Both the position numbers and the translations under genes were made by a program. Source: Clostridium_AD sp050717515 (GTDB lineage Bacteria; Bacillota; Clostridia; Clostridiales; Clostridiaceae). Taken from it: 64,000 nt of DNA. The notes beneath the pieces were generated by a model, which was given only the letters and a program-made list of their open reading frames with translations, ran no database searches and had not been told where the DNA came from. The DNA lies in assembly GCF_050717515.1 (NCBI RefSeq), contig NZ_JBOITL010000042.1:1-64000 (forward strand), written 5' to 3'. This document shows, in pieces, positions 18,697 to 27,610 of this stretch (its first letter is position 1; each line of letters begins with the position of its first letter).

Positions 18697-19218
18697 ATGA
18701 AGGAGAAATTAAAGACACTGGAGGATATTTATAAAAAACACAGGGTAGATATTTATAAATATTTATATTATCAAACAACTAATTATCATGTCAGCGAAGA
18801 ACTTTGCCAGGAAGTGTTTTTAAAAGCATTTAAATCACTTAATTCTTATGAGGGGAGGTCATCTATAAAAACTTGGCTCTATAGTATAGCGCATAATGTA
18901 TATGTATCTTGGTATAGAAAAGAGATAAAAATTGAGAGTGTTCCCATGGAGCAAAATATAATTAGCTCTTTAGTGGCAATAGACGGTAACCCTGAGGCTA
19001 TTATAGAAAACAAAGAAAAGTCTGAAGGAGTAATAAGAATATTATATAAACTAAAAGATGAATATAGAACGGTATTAATTCTCTGTGAACTTAATGAATT
19101 ATCCTATGTGGAGATAGCAAGCACTTTAAATTGGAGTTTATCTAAGGTTAAGATTACTATTTACAGGGCGAGAATTCAGTTTAAGACAATCTTTGAAAAA
19201 GAAGGTGATTTACTGTGA
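18697..19218 (+). CDS. ECF RNA polymerase sigma factor
   Basis: A 173-residue sigma-70 family protein with region 2 (YKYLYYQTTNYHVSEELCQEVFLKAFKSL and RSSIKTWLYSIAHNVYVSWYR) and region 4 (YRTVLILCELNELSYVEIASTLNWSLSKVKITIYRAR). It lacks regions 1 and 3, as ECF factors do. It is encoded between two ZAS-type anti-sigma-like genes, overlapping the second by four bases. It probably directs transcription of its own operon. The target promoters cannot be told from this window. Confidence 0.9.
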   Translation: MKEKLKTLEDIYKKHRVDIYKYLYYQTTNYHVSEELCQEVFLKAFKSLNSYEGRSSIKTWLYSIAHNVYVSWYRKEIKIESVPMEQNIISSLVAIDGNPEAIIENKEKSEGVIRILYKLKDEYRTVLILCELNELSYVEIASTLNWSLSKVKITIYRARIQFKTIFEKEGDLL

Positions 19219-19538
19219 AGTGCAGTGTAATTAGAGACTTGCTACCTCTTTATGAAGAAAAACTATGCAGGATAGAAACCATTAATTTAGTAGAAGAACA
19301 TCTTAAAAATTGTCCTAATTGTAAAATGCTTTATGATGATATGCATGAAGACATAGGGCTTAAGGAAGCTGTAAATTCAGTTGAGCCTATAGTTAATAAG
19401 TGTGAAGATAGTTATAAGCCTGATACAGAACATGAATTTTGGAGGAAATATTATGGTAATCTTATATTAAGAGGTGTGGCTATTTTCTTAGCGGTATATA
19501 TAATAATTATTTCTATTGGTATGATTCTAAAAATGTAA
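19215..19538 (+). CDS. Zinc-finger (ZAS) anti-sigma-like membrane protein, second of two
   Basis: A 107-residue protein that starts at GTG overlapping the sigma factor stop codon (GTGA). It opens with KCSVIRDLLPLYEEKLC and carries HLKNCPNC (H-x3-C-x2-C, about residues 29-36), the anti-sigma zinc-finger pattern, and a C-terminal membrane helix (about 84-105). It looks like the ordinary cotranscribed anti-sigma factor; the similar 102-residue protein upstream of the sigma gene makes this operon unusual. Confidence 0.8.
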   Translation: MKCSVIRDLLPLYEEKLCRIETINLVEEHLKNCPNCKMLYDDMHEDIGLKEAVNSVEPIVNKCEDSYKPDTEHEFWRKYYGNLILRGVAIFLAVYIIIISIGMILKM

Positions 19539-19612
19539 ATACACTACCTGGCGACGCTAAGCTAATGCTTACTGTCCCCCTCTTTTTTTGGCCAAGAAGA
19601 AAGCAAATATAG

Positions 19613-19906
19613 AATAAAAAAAATAATATTAACTTTTTAAATATAGATTTAAGTTTTAAAAGAAAAGATATAATCTTAAATAATGAAAATATAGCTAAAA
19701 TAGAAACGCCGAAAAATAGTATAGCAACAACAGAAAATGCTATACCATTAAAAGAAGATATTATAAAGGCAAAAGATGCAACTGATAATGTGTCAGAGGC
19801 AAGAGGTGGTTTGACAGTAACAACAAATGTAGATGATGTATAGGTTTCAACGATAGAACCAGATACACAAGCACCAACTGCACCTGCAAATCTAAATGCT
19901 TTATAA
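19613..19906 (+). pseudogene. Decayed secreted-protein fragment with a fibronectin-III-type linker
   Basis: One reading frame without a start codon runs from 19613 to a TAG at 19841-19843 and, continuing in the same frame, reads DTQAPTAPANLNAL before a TAA at 19904. DTQAPTAPANL is the typical sequence at the start of fibronectin type III domains in clostridial secreted enzymes. The upstream part (NSIATTENAIPLKEDIIKAK) looks like a low-complexity spacer. No signal peptide, RBS or catalytic domain remains, so this is a gene relic. The gap from 19907 to 20071 has no gene. Confidence 0.55.
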
Positions 19907-20071
19907 TTACCAATAATCTTGCAATAATTGTGGATAAAAAAACATATATAGACATAAATAGATAATTAGTAGTAGACCTTATTAAGGAATGAAGGATACA
20001 TTAAATAATAAAATGAAATGATGTCTTAAAACTAATTAAAGTGTCTATTACAGCAATATTTGTTAATATTA

Positions 20072-20100
20072 TTGACATTTATGAATTTCTTTAGTATAAT
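20072..20100 (+). promoter_or_regulatory. Consensus promoter of the tRNA-Pro gene
   Basis: TTGACA at 20072-20077 and TATAAT at 20095-20100 separated by 17 bases. The mature tRNA begins 13 bases later. Confidence 0.85.
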
Positions 20101-20112
20101 TAAAACTGTTAG

Positions 20113-20188
20113 CGGGGTGTAGCGCAGCTGGGAGCGCGCGTGGTTTGGGACCATGAGGTCGCAGGTTCAATCCCTGTCACCCCGACCA
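20113..20188 (+). tRNA. tRNA-Pro (anticodon TGG)
   Basis: A 76-base cloverleaf with acceptor arms CGGGGTG and CACCCCG, encoded ACCA end, T arm around GGTTCAATCC, and an anticodon stem CGTGG/CCATG enclosing TTTGGGA, so the anticodon is TGG at 20146-20148. It reads proline CCN codons. It stands alone with its own promoter and terminator. Confidence 0.95.
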
Positions 20189-20190
20189 AA

Positions 20191-20221
20191 AAAGAGTTGT
20201 CTTATGACAACTCTTTTTTTC
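20191..20221. terminator. Terminator after tRNA-Pro, shared with the convergent gene
   Basis: AGAGTTGTC and GACAACTCT form a 9-base stem around TTAT, with A run before and T run after, so it can serve both strands. Confidence 0.88.
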
Positions 20222-20225
20222 GTTA

Positions 20226-21194
20226 TTATATTTGTAACGCTTTATTCTGAATTGTAATATACTCCTCCAACTCTTCCAAAGACCTTGTTATAAATTCATA
20301 TATAACATATTGTGGCTTAATGAAATCAATGATTTTTTTTACATCTGTATCACTAAATGGCTTATGCATGTCTATTTTCATTATATGAAAAAGTACATTT
20401 TCTTGCATTTCATTAAAGGGTAATTTATATTTGTGATTTGCTTGTATTTGCTCTTTTACATATTCACCTGATAAGGAGCAGTTAAGATGTACACCTTTTA
20501 TAAATTTCTTTAATTCACCAAGATTATTTACTGTATCTAAAATGTATTGTATTCCATCTTTTTCATTGGTAAGGGCAAAATTAGTATTCATTAAGTGAGC
20601 AGTGTCTAGCATAAATCCTTTATTAGAGTAATTAACCGCTTCTAATAATCTTAATAACATATCTTTGCTCAGAAATGTTAAACCAGGTAGCCATAGATTT
20701 TCAAATAATAGTTTTATATTTGTATTTAAACCTTTAAAAACTTCATTTATTAATTCGGCTGTTGCATCTATAATTTCCTCATCAGTATATGTAAAATCGT
20801 AAGTATATGTATGTTCAACTTGTACATGAGCCACATGAAAAACCACATACTCAGCACTGATTTTATCAGCATGTTGTATTTCTTTTCTATAATGATCTAT
20901 TATGCTTTGTCTAGTTATTCCACCATAATAATTTTTTATTTCTTCATAGCTACCAAACTGCCTTAATAATTCACTTTCGTTATTGTTCCAAAAATCAAGC
21001 CATGTAGGAAAGTATTTTAGATGCACACCGCGAATTATACTACTCGGAATAATATTTTCATTCCACATTAAAGAATTCAAAAGCTCTATCCCATCTATAT
21101 TATGTTTTTCTAATAAATTTGTTATCTCTGAGCTATTGTCATGAAACCTATCCATATCACATTTGTAGGTTGAAAGATTTATAAGTTTTAGCAA
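20226..21194 (-). CDS. Sugar phosphate isomerase/epimerase-like TIM-barrel protein
   Basis: A 322-residue protein of the AP-endonuclease-2/xylose-isomerase-like TIM-barrel superfamily. Characteristic segments are YVVFHVAHVQ, KLLFENLWLP (metal-ligand glutamate), GFMLDTAHLMNTN (ligand D and H), KGVHLNCSLSG and the closing YVIYEFITRS. These metal-dependent enzymes are usually sugar isomerases or epimerases; the substrate cannot be named. The start is TTG with GGGGGAG seven to eight bases upstream. It is monocistronic and convergent with tRNA-Pro. Confidence 0.72.
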   Translation of the reverse strand: MLKLINLSTYKCDMDRFHDNSSEITNLLEKHNIDGIELLNSLMWNENIIPSSIIRGVHLKYFPTWLDFWNNNESELLRQFGSYEEIKNYYGGITRQSIIDHYRKEIQHADKISAEYVVFHVAHVQVEHTYTYDFTYTDEEIIDATAELINEVFKGLNTNIKLLFENLWLPGLTFLSKDMLLRLLEAVNYSNKGFMLDTAHLMNTNFALTNEKDGIQYILDTVNNLGELKKFIKGVHLNCSLSGEYVKEQIQANHKYKLPFNEMQENVLFHIMKIDMHKPFSDTDVKKIIDFIKPQYVIYEFITRSLEELEEYITIQNKALQI

Positions 21195-21496
21195 TTAGTA
21201 CTCCCCCATTTTCATGCTTATTTCAAATTCTGATTGTTAAGCTATTGCTACCTTGAAAATAGTATATCATATATTTTTTAAATTATTGATTTATAAGAAA
21301 TATATGATGGTTTAATTTCACAGAAAACATTGTAAATAATTATATATTACATAATAAAATAAAGAATAATCTCCTCATTTTAACAATTTACACAAAATAC
21401 ACGGAATACACATAATGTTGACACGGCGCTGACATGATAAGTGGATATGATATAAAGTATAGAAACAAAATAAATTATAAATGAGGAGAGATTAAT
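21195..21496. other. Divergent intergenic region with a probable promoter
   Basis: AT-rich and without a gene. CTGACA at 21429-21434 and TATAAA at 21451-21456, 16 bases apart, would be a promoter for the downstream secreted protein. A second TTGACA lies at 21418-21423 but has no minus-10 box at the right distance. Confidence 0.5.
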
Positions 21497-22744
21497 ATGA
21501 AAAGTATATCTTTAAAAACAAAAATAGTAACAGGATTAATAACAGGAGGCATGCTTTTATCCTCTGTTAGTTTAGCTTTTGCAACAACTACTAAACCAGT
21601 AAGTACTAATGGAAAGGCGCCTTTTAAAAATGAGTTTAAACAACAAAAAGGTAAACTGGAAGCTACACTTAAATTAGGTGTTAGTTCAAATATAATTACA
21701 CAGGCAGAAAGCGATAAAATTTTAGCATACGAAAGTAGCAAAATTAAAACGAAAGATAATAAAAAAGTGAATAAAGGCGAAAAACCTGATTTTTATAAAG
21801 AACTAGTGAGTAATGGAGTATTGACACAGGCAAAGGCGGATGCTCTAAAATCAAGTGAGCAAATTCAAAGAGAGGCTAAAATGAAATTAGACTTAGAAAC
21901 AAATTTGGCAAAGCTTGTAACTGATAAGACTATAACACAAGATCAATCAGATAAAATTAAAGCTGCTATGATTAAAGAACAAGCTGCGATAAAAGTAGAT
22001 TTTGAAAAGACTAAAGCAATGACCCCCGAAGAACGCATGGCATATATGGATGAAAACAAAGAAAATCATGTTAATCCACTAAAAGCTCTTGTAGATAGTG
22101 GAATTATAACTCGGGCTCAAGCTGAAAAAATAGGCTTTGGTGGTCCTGGAAAATCAAAGGGGAAGGCAGCTTTTGGAAAGGAATTTAGACAACCTAAAGT
22201 CCAACTAGAAGCTACACTTAAAGTGGCGGTTAGCTCAAACATAATTACACAGGCAGAAAGCGATAAAATTTTAGCATATCAAAGTGGCAAAATTAAAACT
22301 AAGGATAACAAAGAAGTGAATAAAACGGAAAAACCAGATTTTTATAAAGAATTGGTTACTAGCAAGATATTGACACAGGAAAAGGCGAATGCTCTAAAAT
22401 CTAGTGAGCAAATTCAAAGGGATGCTAAAAGACAGTCAGATTTAGAAACAAATTTAGCAAAGCTTGTAACGGATAAGACTATAACTCAAGATCAATCAGA
22501 TAAAATTAAAGCTGCTATGGTTAAAGAACAAGCTGCAAAGAAAGCAGATTTTGAAAAGACTAAAGCTATGACAAAGGAAGAATGCAAAGCATATATGGAT
22601 GCAAACAAGGATAATCATATTAATCCATTAAAAGCTCTTGTAGATAGTGGAATTATAACTCAGGCTCAAGCTGATAAAGTAGGTCCTGGTGCTGACAAGC
22701 AAGATGGATTAGATAGACATATGCAAGGTGAAAAGTGTAAATAG
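21497..22744 (+). CDS. Secreted protein with two long internal repeats (DUF2680-like)
   Basis: A 415-residue exported protein with a signal peptide (about residues 1-30, cleaved after AFA). The mature part is two copies of a roughly 170-residue unit, each with short helical segments of the pattern GxITQAxADKI seen in clostridial DUF2680-type proteins. Each unit contains SSNIITQAESDKILAY, KPDFYKELV, LETNLAKLVTDKTITQDQSD and NPLKALVDSGIIT. It is lysine-rich with no Cys in the repeats except one near the end. The function is unknown, and a wall-associated or matrix role is only a guess. The RBS is GAGGAGAG; a strong terminator follows. Confidence 0.75.
   Translation: MKSISLKTKIVTGLITGGMLLSSVSLAFATTTKPVSTNGKAPFKNEFKQQKGKLEATLKLGVSSNIITQAESDKILAYESSKIKTKDNKKVNKGEKPDFYKELVSNGVLTQAKADALKSSEQIQREAKMKLDLETNLAKLVTDKTITQDQSDKIKAAMIKEQAAIKVDFEKTKAMTPEERMAYMDENKENHVNPLKALVDSGIITRAQAEKIGFGGPGKSKGKAAFGKEFRQPKVQLEATLKVAVSSNIITQAESDKILAYQSGKIKTKDNKEVNKTEKPDFYKELVTSKILTQEKANALKSSEQIQRDAKRQSDLETNLAKLVTDKTITQDQSDKIKAAMVKEQAAKKADFEKTKAMTKEECKAYMDANKDNHINPLKALVDSGIITQAQADKVGPGADKQDGLDRHMQGEKCK
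21623..22690 (+). repeat. Two-copy direct repeat, period 550 bases
   Basis: The segments 21623-22140 and 22173-22690 are similar at DNA level; for example GAAGCTACACTTAAA occurs at 21658 and again at 22208, exactly 550 bases apart. The copies have diverged at many third positions, so the duplication is not recent. Confidence 0.85.
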
Positions 22745-22794
22745 TTTAACCACATTTCGGCATGGAAGATGATAAATTAACCACATATAAGAAG

Positions 22795-22829
22795 GGGTAT
22801 ACTAGGAATAAATCTAGTATACCCTTTTT
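22795..22829 (+). terminator. Terminator of the duplicated secreted protein gene
   Basis: GGGTATACTAG (22795-22805) pairs with CTAGTATACCC (22814-22824), followed by five T. Confidence 0.9.
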
Positions 22830-23009
22830 ATTGTATAAGCTGCTAGTAAAATTTCATTTTTCTAATCTTTTAATTTGCAAATATAATGCGCGACTTTCAG
22901 CAGTTGCTGTGGAGTAAATTAACGACATTTTAACAAATATATAGTATACTTAAAATAGCTTAAATTTCAAGTTGATTAAAAAATACAATAAGTTAGAGAG
23001 TGTGGTATT

Positions 23010-23852
23010 ATGAAATTTTTAAGAAATATAGAAAATCAAGCTATAAGTATTAAACAAATGACTATAATTAAAGCTTTTCTTGTAATGCTTCTATCGGTTT
23101 TATTGGAACTCTTAGGACAAATACCTATAGTAATAATGAATTTATTTTTTAGACAATCTTCAAATATAGCACCATATATAAACTTTGTTGCAGGGGTACT
23201 AGTTAAATATTTTGTTATTATTATTTTATTAAATTGGTATAGTAAAGATTCATGTGAAAAACTGCGTAAAAGGAATTTAAATATAAAGAAATTTATTTAT
23301 GTTGCTTTGATTATTATAGGCTTTCGTTTAGCATATGATAATAGCTTAATTTACTTGGTAAACAAGATACCTATGCCCGATTTTATAAATAAAAGCTTTG
23401 AGGATTTGGCTATTTCACCTGTTGTTTTGGTACTTAGTATTGCTGTTATAGCACCTATATATGAGGAGATTGTTTTTAGAGGAATCTTGCTAAAGGGCAT
23501 GTCGAGTAAAATAAACCCCAAATTAGCACTTATAGTATCGGCCTTATTTTTCGCGTTGGTCCATTTGAATATTCCACAGGGGATAAATGCCTTTTTGCTA
23601 GGCTTGATAATTGGCGCTATATACTTAAATACAGAGTCCATTTATTTATGTATATTTGCACACTTTATAAATAATTCTGTGGGAATCACAATTTCAGGAG
23701 GCTTCCAACTAATAGTAGGTAAGTATGCTATATTAATACGTGGTGCAGCTTTTATTGTGGGAATTTCGATTTTAATTGCTGCCTATGGATGGTATAGGCG
23801 AAATAAACCAGGAGATGTGTTAGACATATACAAAGAATTTATAGAAATATAA
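23010..23852 (+). CDS. CPBP-family intramembrane metalloprotease
   Basis: A 280-residue integral membrane protein with about seven to eight helices. The three motifs of the CPBP (Abi/CAAX protease-like) family are present: EEIVFRG (EExxxR, near residue 153), FALVHLN (FxxxH, near 187) and AHFINNSVG (HxxxN, near 217). Members are glutamic-type membrane proteases; some give immunity to self-made bacteriocins, others act on prenylated or signalling proteins. No bacteriocin gene is visible next to it. The gene is alone, with a weak RBS (GAGAGTG) and a long terminator. Confidence 0.85.
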   Translation: MKFLRNIENQAISIKQMTIIKAFLVMLLSVLLELLGQIPIVIMNLFFRQSSNIAPYINFVAGVLVKYFVIIILLNWYSKDSCEKLRKRNLNIKKFIYVALIIIGFRLAYDNSLIYLVNKIPMPDFINKSFEDLAISPVVLVLSIAVIAPIYEEIVFRGILLKGMSSKINPKLALIVSALFFALVHLNIPQGINAFLLGLIIGAIYLNTESIYLCIFAHFINNSVGITISGGFQLIVGKYAILIRGAAFIVGISILIAAYGWYRRNKPGDVLDIYKEFIEI

Positions 23853-23865
23853 TATTAAGTTATAA

Positions 23866-23919
23866 ATAGAGTCCTGCATTATAAAGATAATTATCTTTAT
23901 AATGCAAGACTCTATTTAT
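23866..23919 (+). terminator. Long terminator hairpin after the CPBP protease gene
   Basis: AATAGAGTC and TGCATTATAAAGATAA pair with the mirror complement through 23917, then T-rich sequence. The stem is over 20 base pairs. Confidence 0.85.
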
Positions 23920-24106
23920 TTTATTGGTATTTTATATTGAATGCTTGGTTTAGATTATCATAATTATTGTTTTTAAATACACATAATTATAATTTTAGAG
24001 TAAAGGAATATATTGTTATGGATGGAAAATTACTTGTAGATTTAGTTTTTAAGAGAGTTATTATTTGAAAAAATGACGGATTAATCATATGATATTGCAT
24101 AATACC
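23920..24106. other. Intergenic region, no gene
   Basis: The gene-free interval from 23853 to 24227 contains the terminator above and the promoter below. Between them I see only AT-rich sequence and a 16-codon open frame at 24018 that I do not call a gene. Confidence 0.5.
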
Positions 24107-24135
24107 TTTACAAAACTGTCTTTTGACTATATAAT
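24107..24135 (+). promoter_or_regulatory. Promoter of the Re-citrate synthase operon
   Basis: TTTACA at 24107-24112 and TATAAT at 24130-24135 with a 17-base spacer, about 90 bases upstream of the first start codon. Confidence 0.75.
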
Positions 24136-24227
24136 AATCATTAAATTGAAATTTTAATACTCATACAATTCATAAAAATAATTATATATAATAGTTAAAA
24201 AAGAAAAAGGATCAAGGAGGATAACAA

Positions 24228-25628
24228 ATGAATAAGCTGAAAATAACAAATTATAATGATACGCGTAGGATGGGAATGATCAATTTACAGGCAAAGCATG
24301 AACAGCAGCCTATGTTATTCAAAGATATATTCCCATACTCAGAAATTCCAAAGGTAGTTTTTGGAAGTGAGCAGATTCCAATGTTTATACCTGAAGATAT
24401 TTGGATTACAGATACTACATTTAGAGATGGACAGCAGGCTATGGACACCTACACTGAGGAACAAATTATTACAATATTTGACTATTTACACAAACTTGAT
24501 AATAATTCTGGAATAATTAGACAAACAGAATTTTTCTTATATACTGAAAAGGATAGGAATGCTGCTAGGAAATGTTTGGAGCGAGGATATAAATTTCCAG
24601 AGGTAACCTCCTGGATAAGAGCTAATAAGGAAGACTTTAAGTTAGTAAAAGATATGGGACTTAAGGAAACGGGAATGCTTATGTCTTGTTCTGATTATCA
24701 CATATTCAAAAAATTAAATATGACAAGACCACAAGCAATGGATTTGTATCTTTCACTTGTGGAAGAAGCCTTATCAAATGGAATAGTTCCAAGATGTCAT
24801 CTTGAAGATATAACTAGAGCTGATTTCTTTGGATTTGTAGTGCCCTTTGCACAAAAACTTATGGAGCTTTCTAAGAAATCTGGTATTAAGATAAAAATTA
24901 GGGCCTGTGATACATTAGGACTTGGATTACCTTATTCAGGAACGCAGCTACCAAGAAGTGTTCAACATATTATACATGGATTAAGAGTTTATGCGGGTGT
25001 TCCGGCTGAGTATCTGGAGTGGCATGGACATAATGATTTTCATAATGTAGTATCAAATGCTACTACAGCATGGCTTCATGGATGCTCAGCTATAAATACT
25101 TCGCTTTTTGGTATTGGTGAAAGAACTGGTAACTGCCCACTGGAAGCTATGATTATAGAATATGGTCAAATAAAAGGAAATGTAAAAAATATGAATTTAA
25201 AGCTTATAACTGAAATTGGTAAGTATTTTGAAGGTGAGTTTAAATATAGTATTCCACCTAGAACACCATTTGTAGGTAGTGAATTCAATGTTACCAGAGC
25301 TGGTATACATGCGGATGGAATATTAAAGGATGAAGAAATATATAATATTTTTGATACTGATAAAATATTAGGTAGACCAATTGTAGTTGCTATTAATGAA
25401 CATTCAGGACATGCAGGTATAGCGGCTTGGGTTAATACTTATTTTAGATTAAAGGGAAAAGGCAAGATAGGTAAAAAAGATGAAAGAATTAATATTATAA
25501 AAGAATGGGTAGATAAACAATATGAGACTGGTAGAAACACTGTAATGAAAAATGAGGAGCTAGAATCAATTGTAAAAGATATCATTCCAGAGTTAAATAT
25601 AAAAAAACAAAATACTAAGGCTTGTTAG
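24228..25628 (+). CDS. Re-type citrate synthase (homocitrate/isopropylmalate synthase family)
   Basis: A 466-residue HMG-CoA-lyase-like TIM-barrel enzyme. The metal and acyl-CoA motif TDTTFRDGQQA is at about residues 61-71, the ligand pair is in WHGHNDFHN, and GIGERTGNCPLEA follows. This is the fold of homocitrate and isopropylmalate synthases, but the closest known relatives are the Re-stereospecific citrate synthases of Clostridium kluyveri and C. acetobutylicum, which replace the ordinary Si-citrate synthase in anaerobes. The two downstream genes, aconitase and isocitrate dehydrogenase, strongly support citrate as product. Reaction: oxaloacetate plus acetyl-CoA to citrate. The RBS is AAGGAGG. 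Confidence 0.88.
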   Translation: MNKLKITNYNDTRRMGMINLQAKHEQQPMLFKDIFPYSEIPKVVFGSEQIPMFIPEDIWITDTTFRDGQQAMDTYTEEQIITIFDYLHKLDNNSGIIRQTEFFLYTEKDRNAARKCLERGYKFPEVTSWIRANKEDFKLVKDMGLKETGMLMSCSDYHIFKKLNMTRPQAMDLYLSLVEEALSNGIVPRCHLEDITRADFFGFVVPFAQKLMELSKKSGIKIKIRACDTLGLGLPYSGTQLPRSVQHIIHGLRVYAGVPAEYLEWHGHNDFHNVVSNATTAWLHGCSAINTSLFGIGERTGNCPLEAMIIEYGQIKGNVKNMNLKLITEIGKYFEGEFKYSIPPRTPFVGSEFNVTRAGIHADGILKDEEIYNIFDTDKILGRPIVVAINEHSGHAGIAAWVNTYFRLKGKGKIGKKDERINIIKEWVDKQYETGRNTVMKNEELESIVKDIIPELNIKKQNTKAC

Positions 25629-25671
25629 ATATTTTAAACTTGAAATATATAAGAATAAATGGAGGGATATC

Positions 25672-27606
25672 ATGGCATATACTGTTGCACAAAAGATAAT
25701 TAAGGCTCATTTAGTTAAAGGTGAGATGATAACGGGTCTTGAGATTGCAATCAAAATAGATCAAACGTTAACTCAGGATTCTACAGGTACAATGGCCTAT
25801 CTTCAATTTGAAGCTATGGGAATCCATAAAGTCCAAACTAAAAAATCTGTTGCCTATATAGACCATAATATTTTACAAACTGGCCCAGAAAATGCAGATG
25901 ATCATTTGTATATACAAACTGTCGCTAAAAAACATGGCATATATTTTTCTAAACCGGGAAATGGTATTTGTCATCAAGTTCACTTAGAAAGATTCGGAGT
26001 TCCGGGTGGAACACTGCTTGGTTCTGATAGTCATACTCCTACAGGTGGAGGCATAGGTATGATTGCTATAGGGGCAGGAGGACTGGACGTAGCCGTTGCT
26101 ATGGGCGGTGGAGAATACTATATAACAATGCCTAAAATTGTAAAGGTAGAGTTACTAGGAAAACTTAGTCCTTGGGTTTCAGCTAAAGATATTATATTAG
26201 AATTATTAAGACGATTAACAGTTAAGGGTGGGGTTAATAGAATATTTGAATATGCTGGAGAAGGTATTAAAACTCTAAGCGTACCAGAAAGAGCAACTAT
26301 TACAAACATGGGAGCAGAACTTGGAGCCACTACTTCAATCTTCCCTAGTGATGAGATAACCTATGAATTTTTAAGTGCACAAAATAGAGAAAGTGATTAT
26401 GTAGAGCTTAAGGCAGATGAGGGTGCAGTATATGATGAGACAATCCAAATAGATTTGTCCTTGATTGAACCTCTTGCTGCTTGTCCTCATAGTCCTGATA
26501 AGGTAGTTCCTGTATCATCACTAAAACACATAAAGGTAGAGCAAGTGTTAATAGGAAGTTGCACTAATTCATCCTATGTTGATATGATGAAAGTGTCAAA
26601 AATACTTAAGGGAAAAAATATACCTGAAGAAGTATCACTTTCTATTGCACCAGGTTCAAAACAGGTTTTAAGTATGCTTTCTAAAAATGGTGGACTTTCT
26701 GATATGATAGATGCTGGTGCAAGAATTTTAGAAAGTGCCTGTGGTCCATGTATAGGAATGGGTCAAGCACCTTCAACAGATGCAGTATCACTAAGAACCT
26801 TTAATAGAAACTTTAAAGGTAGATCTGGAACTGTGTCAGCTAAGGTTTATATTGTGAGCCCAGAAGTGGCTGTTGCATCGGCACTTACAGGGTATATAAC
26901 GGATCCAAGGGAGCTTGGAACATCCATTAAAGTGGATATGCCAGAAAAATTCACAATTAATGATAATTTAATAATAAGTCCAGCAGAAGATGGCACCGAT
27001 ATAGAAATAAAAAGAGGGCCTAATATAAAACCATTTCCTAAGGCAGAAAAATTAAAAGAAAATGTGGGTGGGAAAGTTTTAACTAAATTACAGGATAACA
27101 TTACAACGGATGATATAATGCCATCAAATGCTAAACTACTGCCCTTTAGGTCTAATATTCCGTACCTGGCAGAATTTTGTTTAACGCCCTGCGATGAGAA
27201 TTTCCCAGCTGTGGCTAAAGAAAACGGCGGTGGAATTATAATTGCAGGTACAAATTATGGTCAAGGCTCCAGCCGCGAACATGCAGCCCTTGCACCTCTT
27301 TATTTAGGTATTAAGGCTGTTATAGCAAAATCTTTCGCAAGAATTCATAAGGCTAATTTAATTAATAATGCTATAATCCCCTTAGTATTTGAGAATACTC
27401 ATGATTATGAAGATATAGATATTATGGATGAATTAATTATTGAAGATGCCGCGGAGCAGATTAAAAGAGATATTGTTATTGTACGTAATATAACAAAAGG
27501 AGTTAAGTATAAAACTCTACCTGAAGTAACACAAAGAGAAAAAGAGATGCTGATATACGGTGGCTTAATAAATCTTATGAAAAACAAGAAAAAGGATGGC
27601 GAGTAG
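25672..27606 (+). CDS. Aconitate hydratase
   Basis: A 644-residue [4Fe-4S] enzyme that isomerises citrate to isocitrate. It shows GSDSHTPTGGGIGMIAIGAGGLDVA, the cysteine in LIGSCTNSSY, the pair in ESACGPCIGMGQ (the three cluster ligands), and the swivel-domain YGQGSSREHAA. The shorter length compared with about 900-residue AcnA is as in other clostridia. It is 43 bases after the Re-citrate synthase gene (GGAGGG RBS) and overlaps or abuts the isocitrate dehydrogenase gene. Confidence 0.95.
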   Translation: MAYTVAQKIIKAHLVKGEMITGLEIAIKIDQTLTQDSTGTMAYLQFEAMGIHKVQTKKSVAYIDHNILQTGPENADDHLYIQTVAKKHGIYFSKPGNGICHQVHLERFGVPGGTLLGSDSHTPTGGGIGMIAIGAGGLDVAVAMGGGEYYITMPKIVKVELLGKLSPWVSAKDIILELLRRLTVKGGVNRIFEYAGEGIKTLSVPERATITNMGAELGATTSIFPSDEITYEFLSAQNRESDYVELKADEGAVYDETIQIDLSLIEPLAACPHSPDKVVPVSSLKHIKVEQVLIGSCTNSSYVDMMKVSKILKGKNIPEEVSLSIAPGSKQVLSMLSKNGGLSDMIDAGARILESACGPCIGMGQAPSTDAVSLRTFNRNFKGRSGTVSAKVYIVSPEVAVASALTGYITDPRELGTSIKVDMPEKFTINDNLIISPAEDGTDIEIKRGPNIKPFPKAEKLKENVGGKVLTKLQDNITTDDIMPSNAKLLPFRSNIPYLAEFCLTPCDENFPAVAKENGGGIIIAGTNYGQGSSREHAALAPLYLGIKAVIAKSFARIHKANLINNAIIPLVFENTHDYEDIDIMDELIIEDAAEQIKRDIVIVRNITKGVKYKTLPEVTQREKEMLIYGGLINLMKNKKKDGE

Positions 27607-27610
27607 AAGC

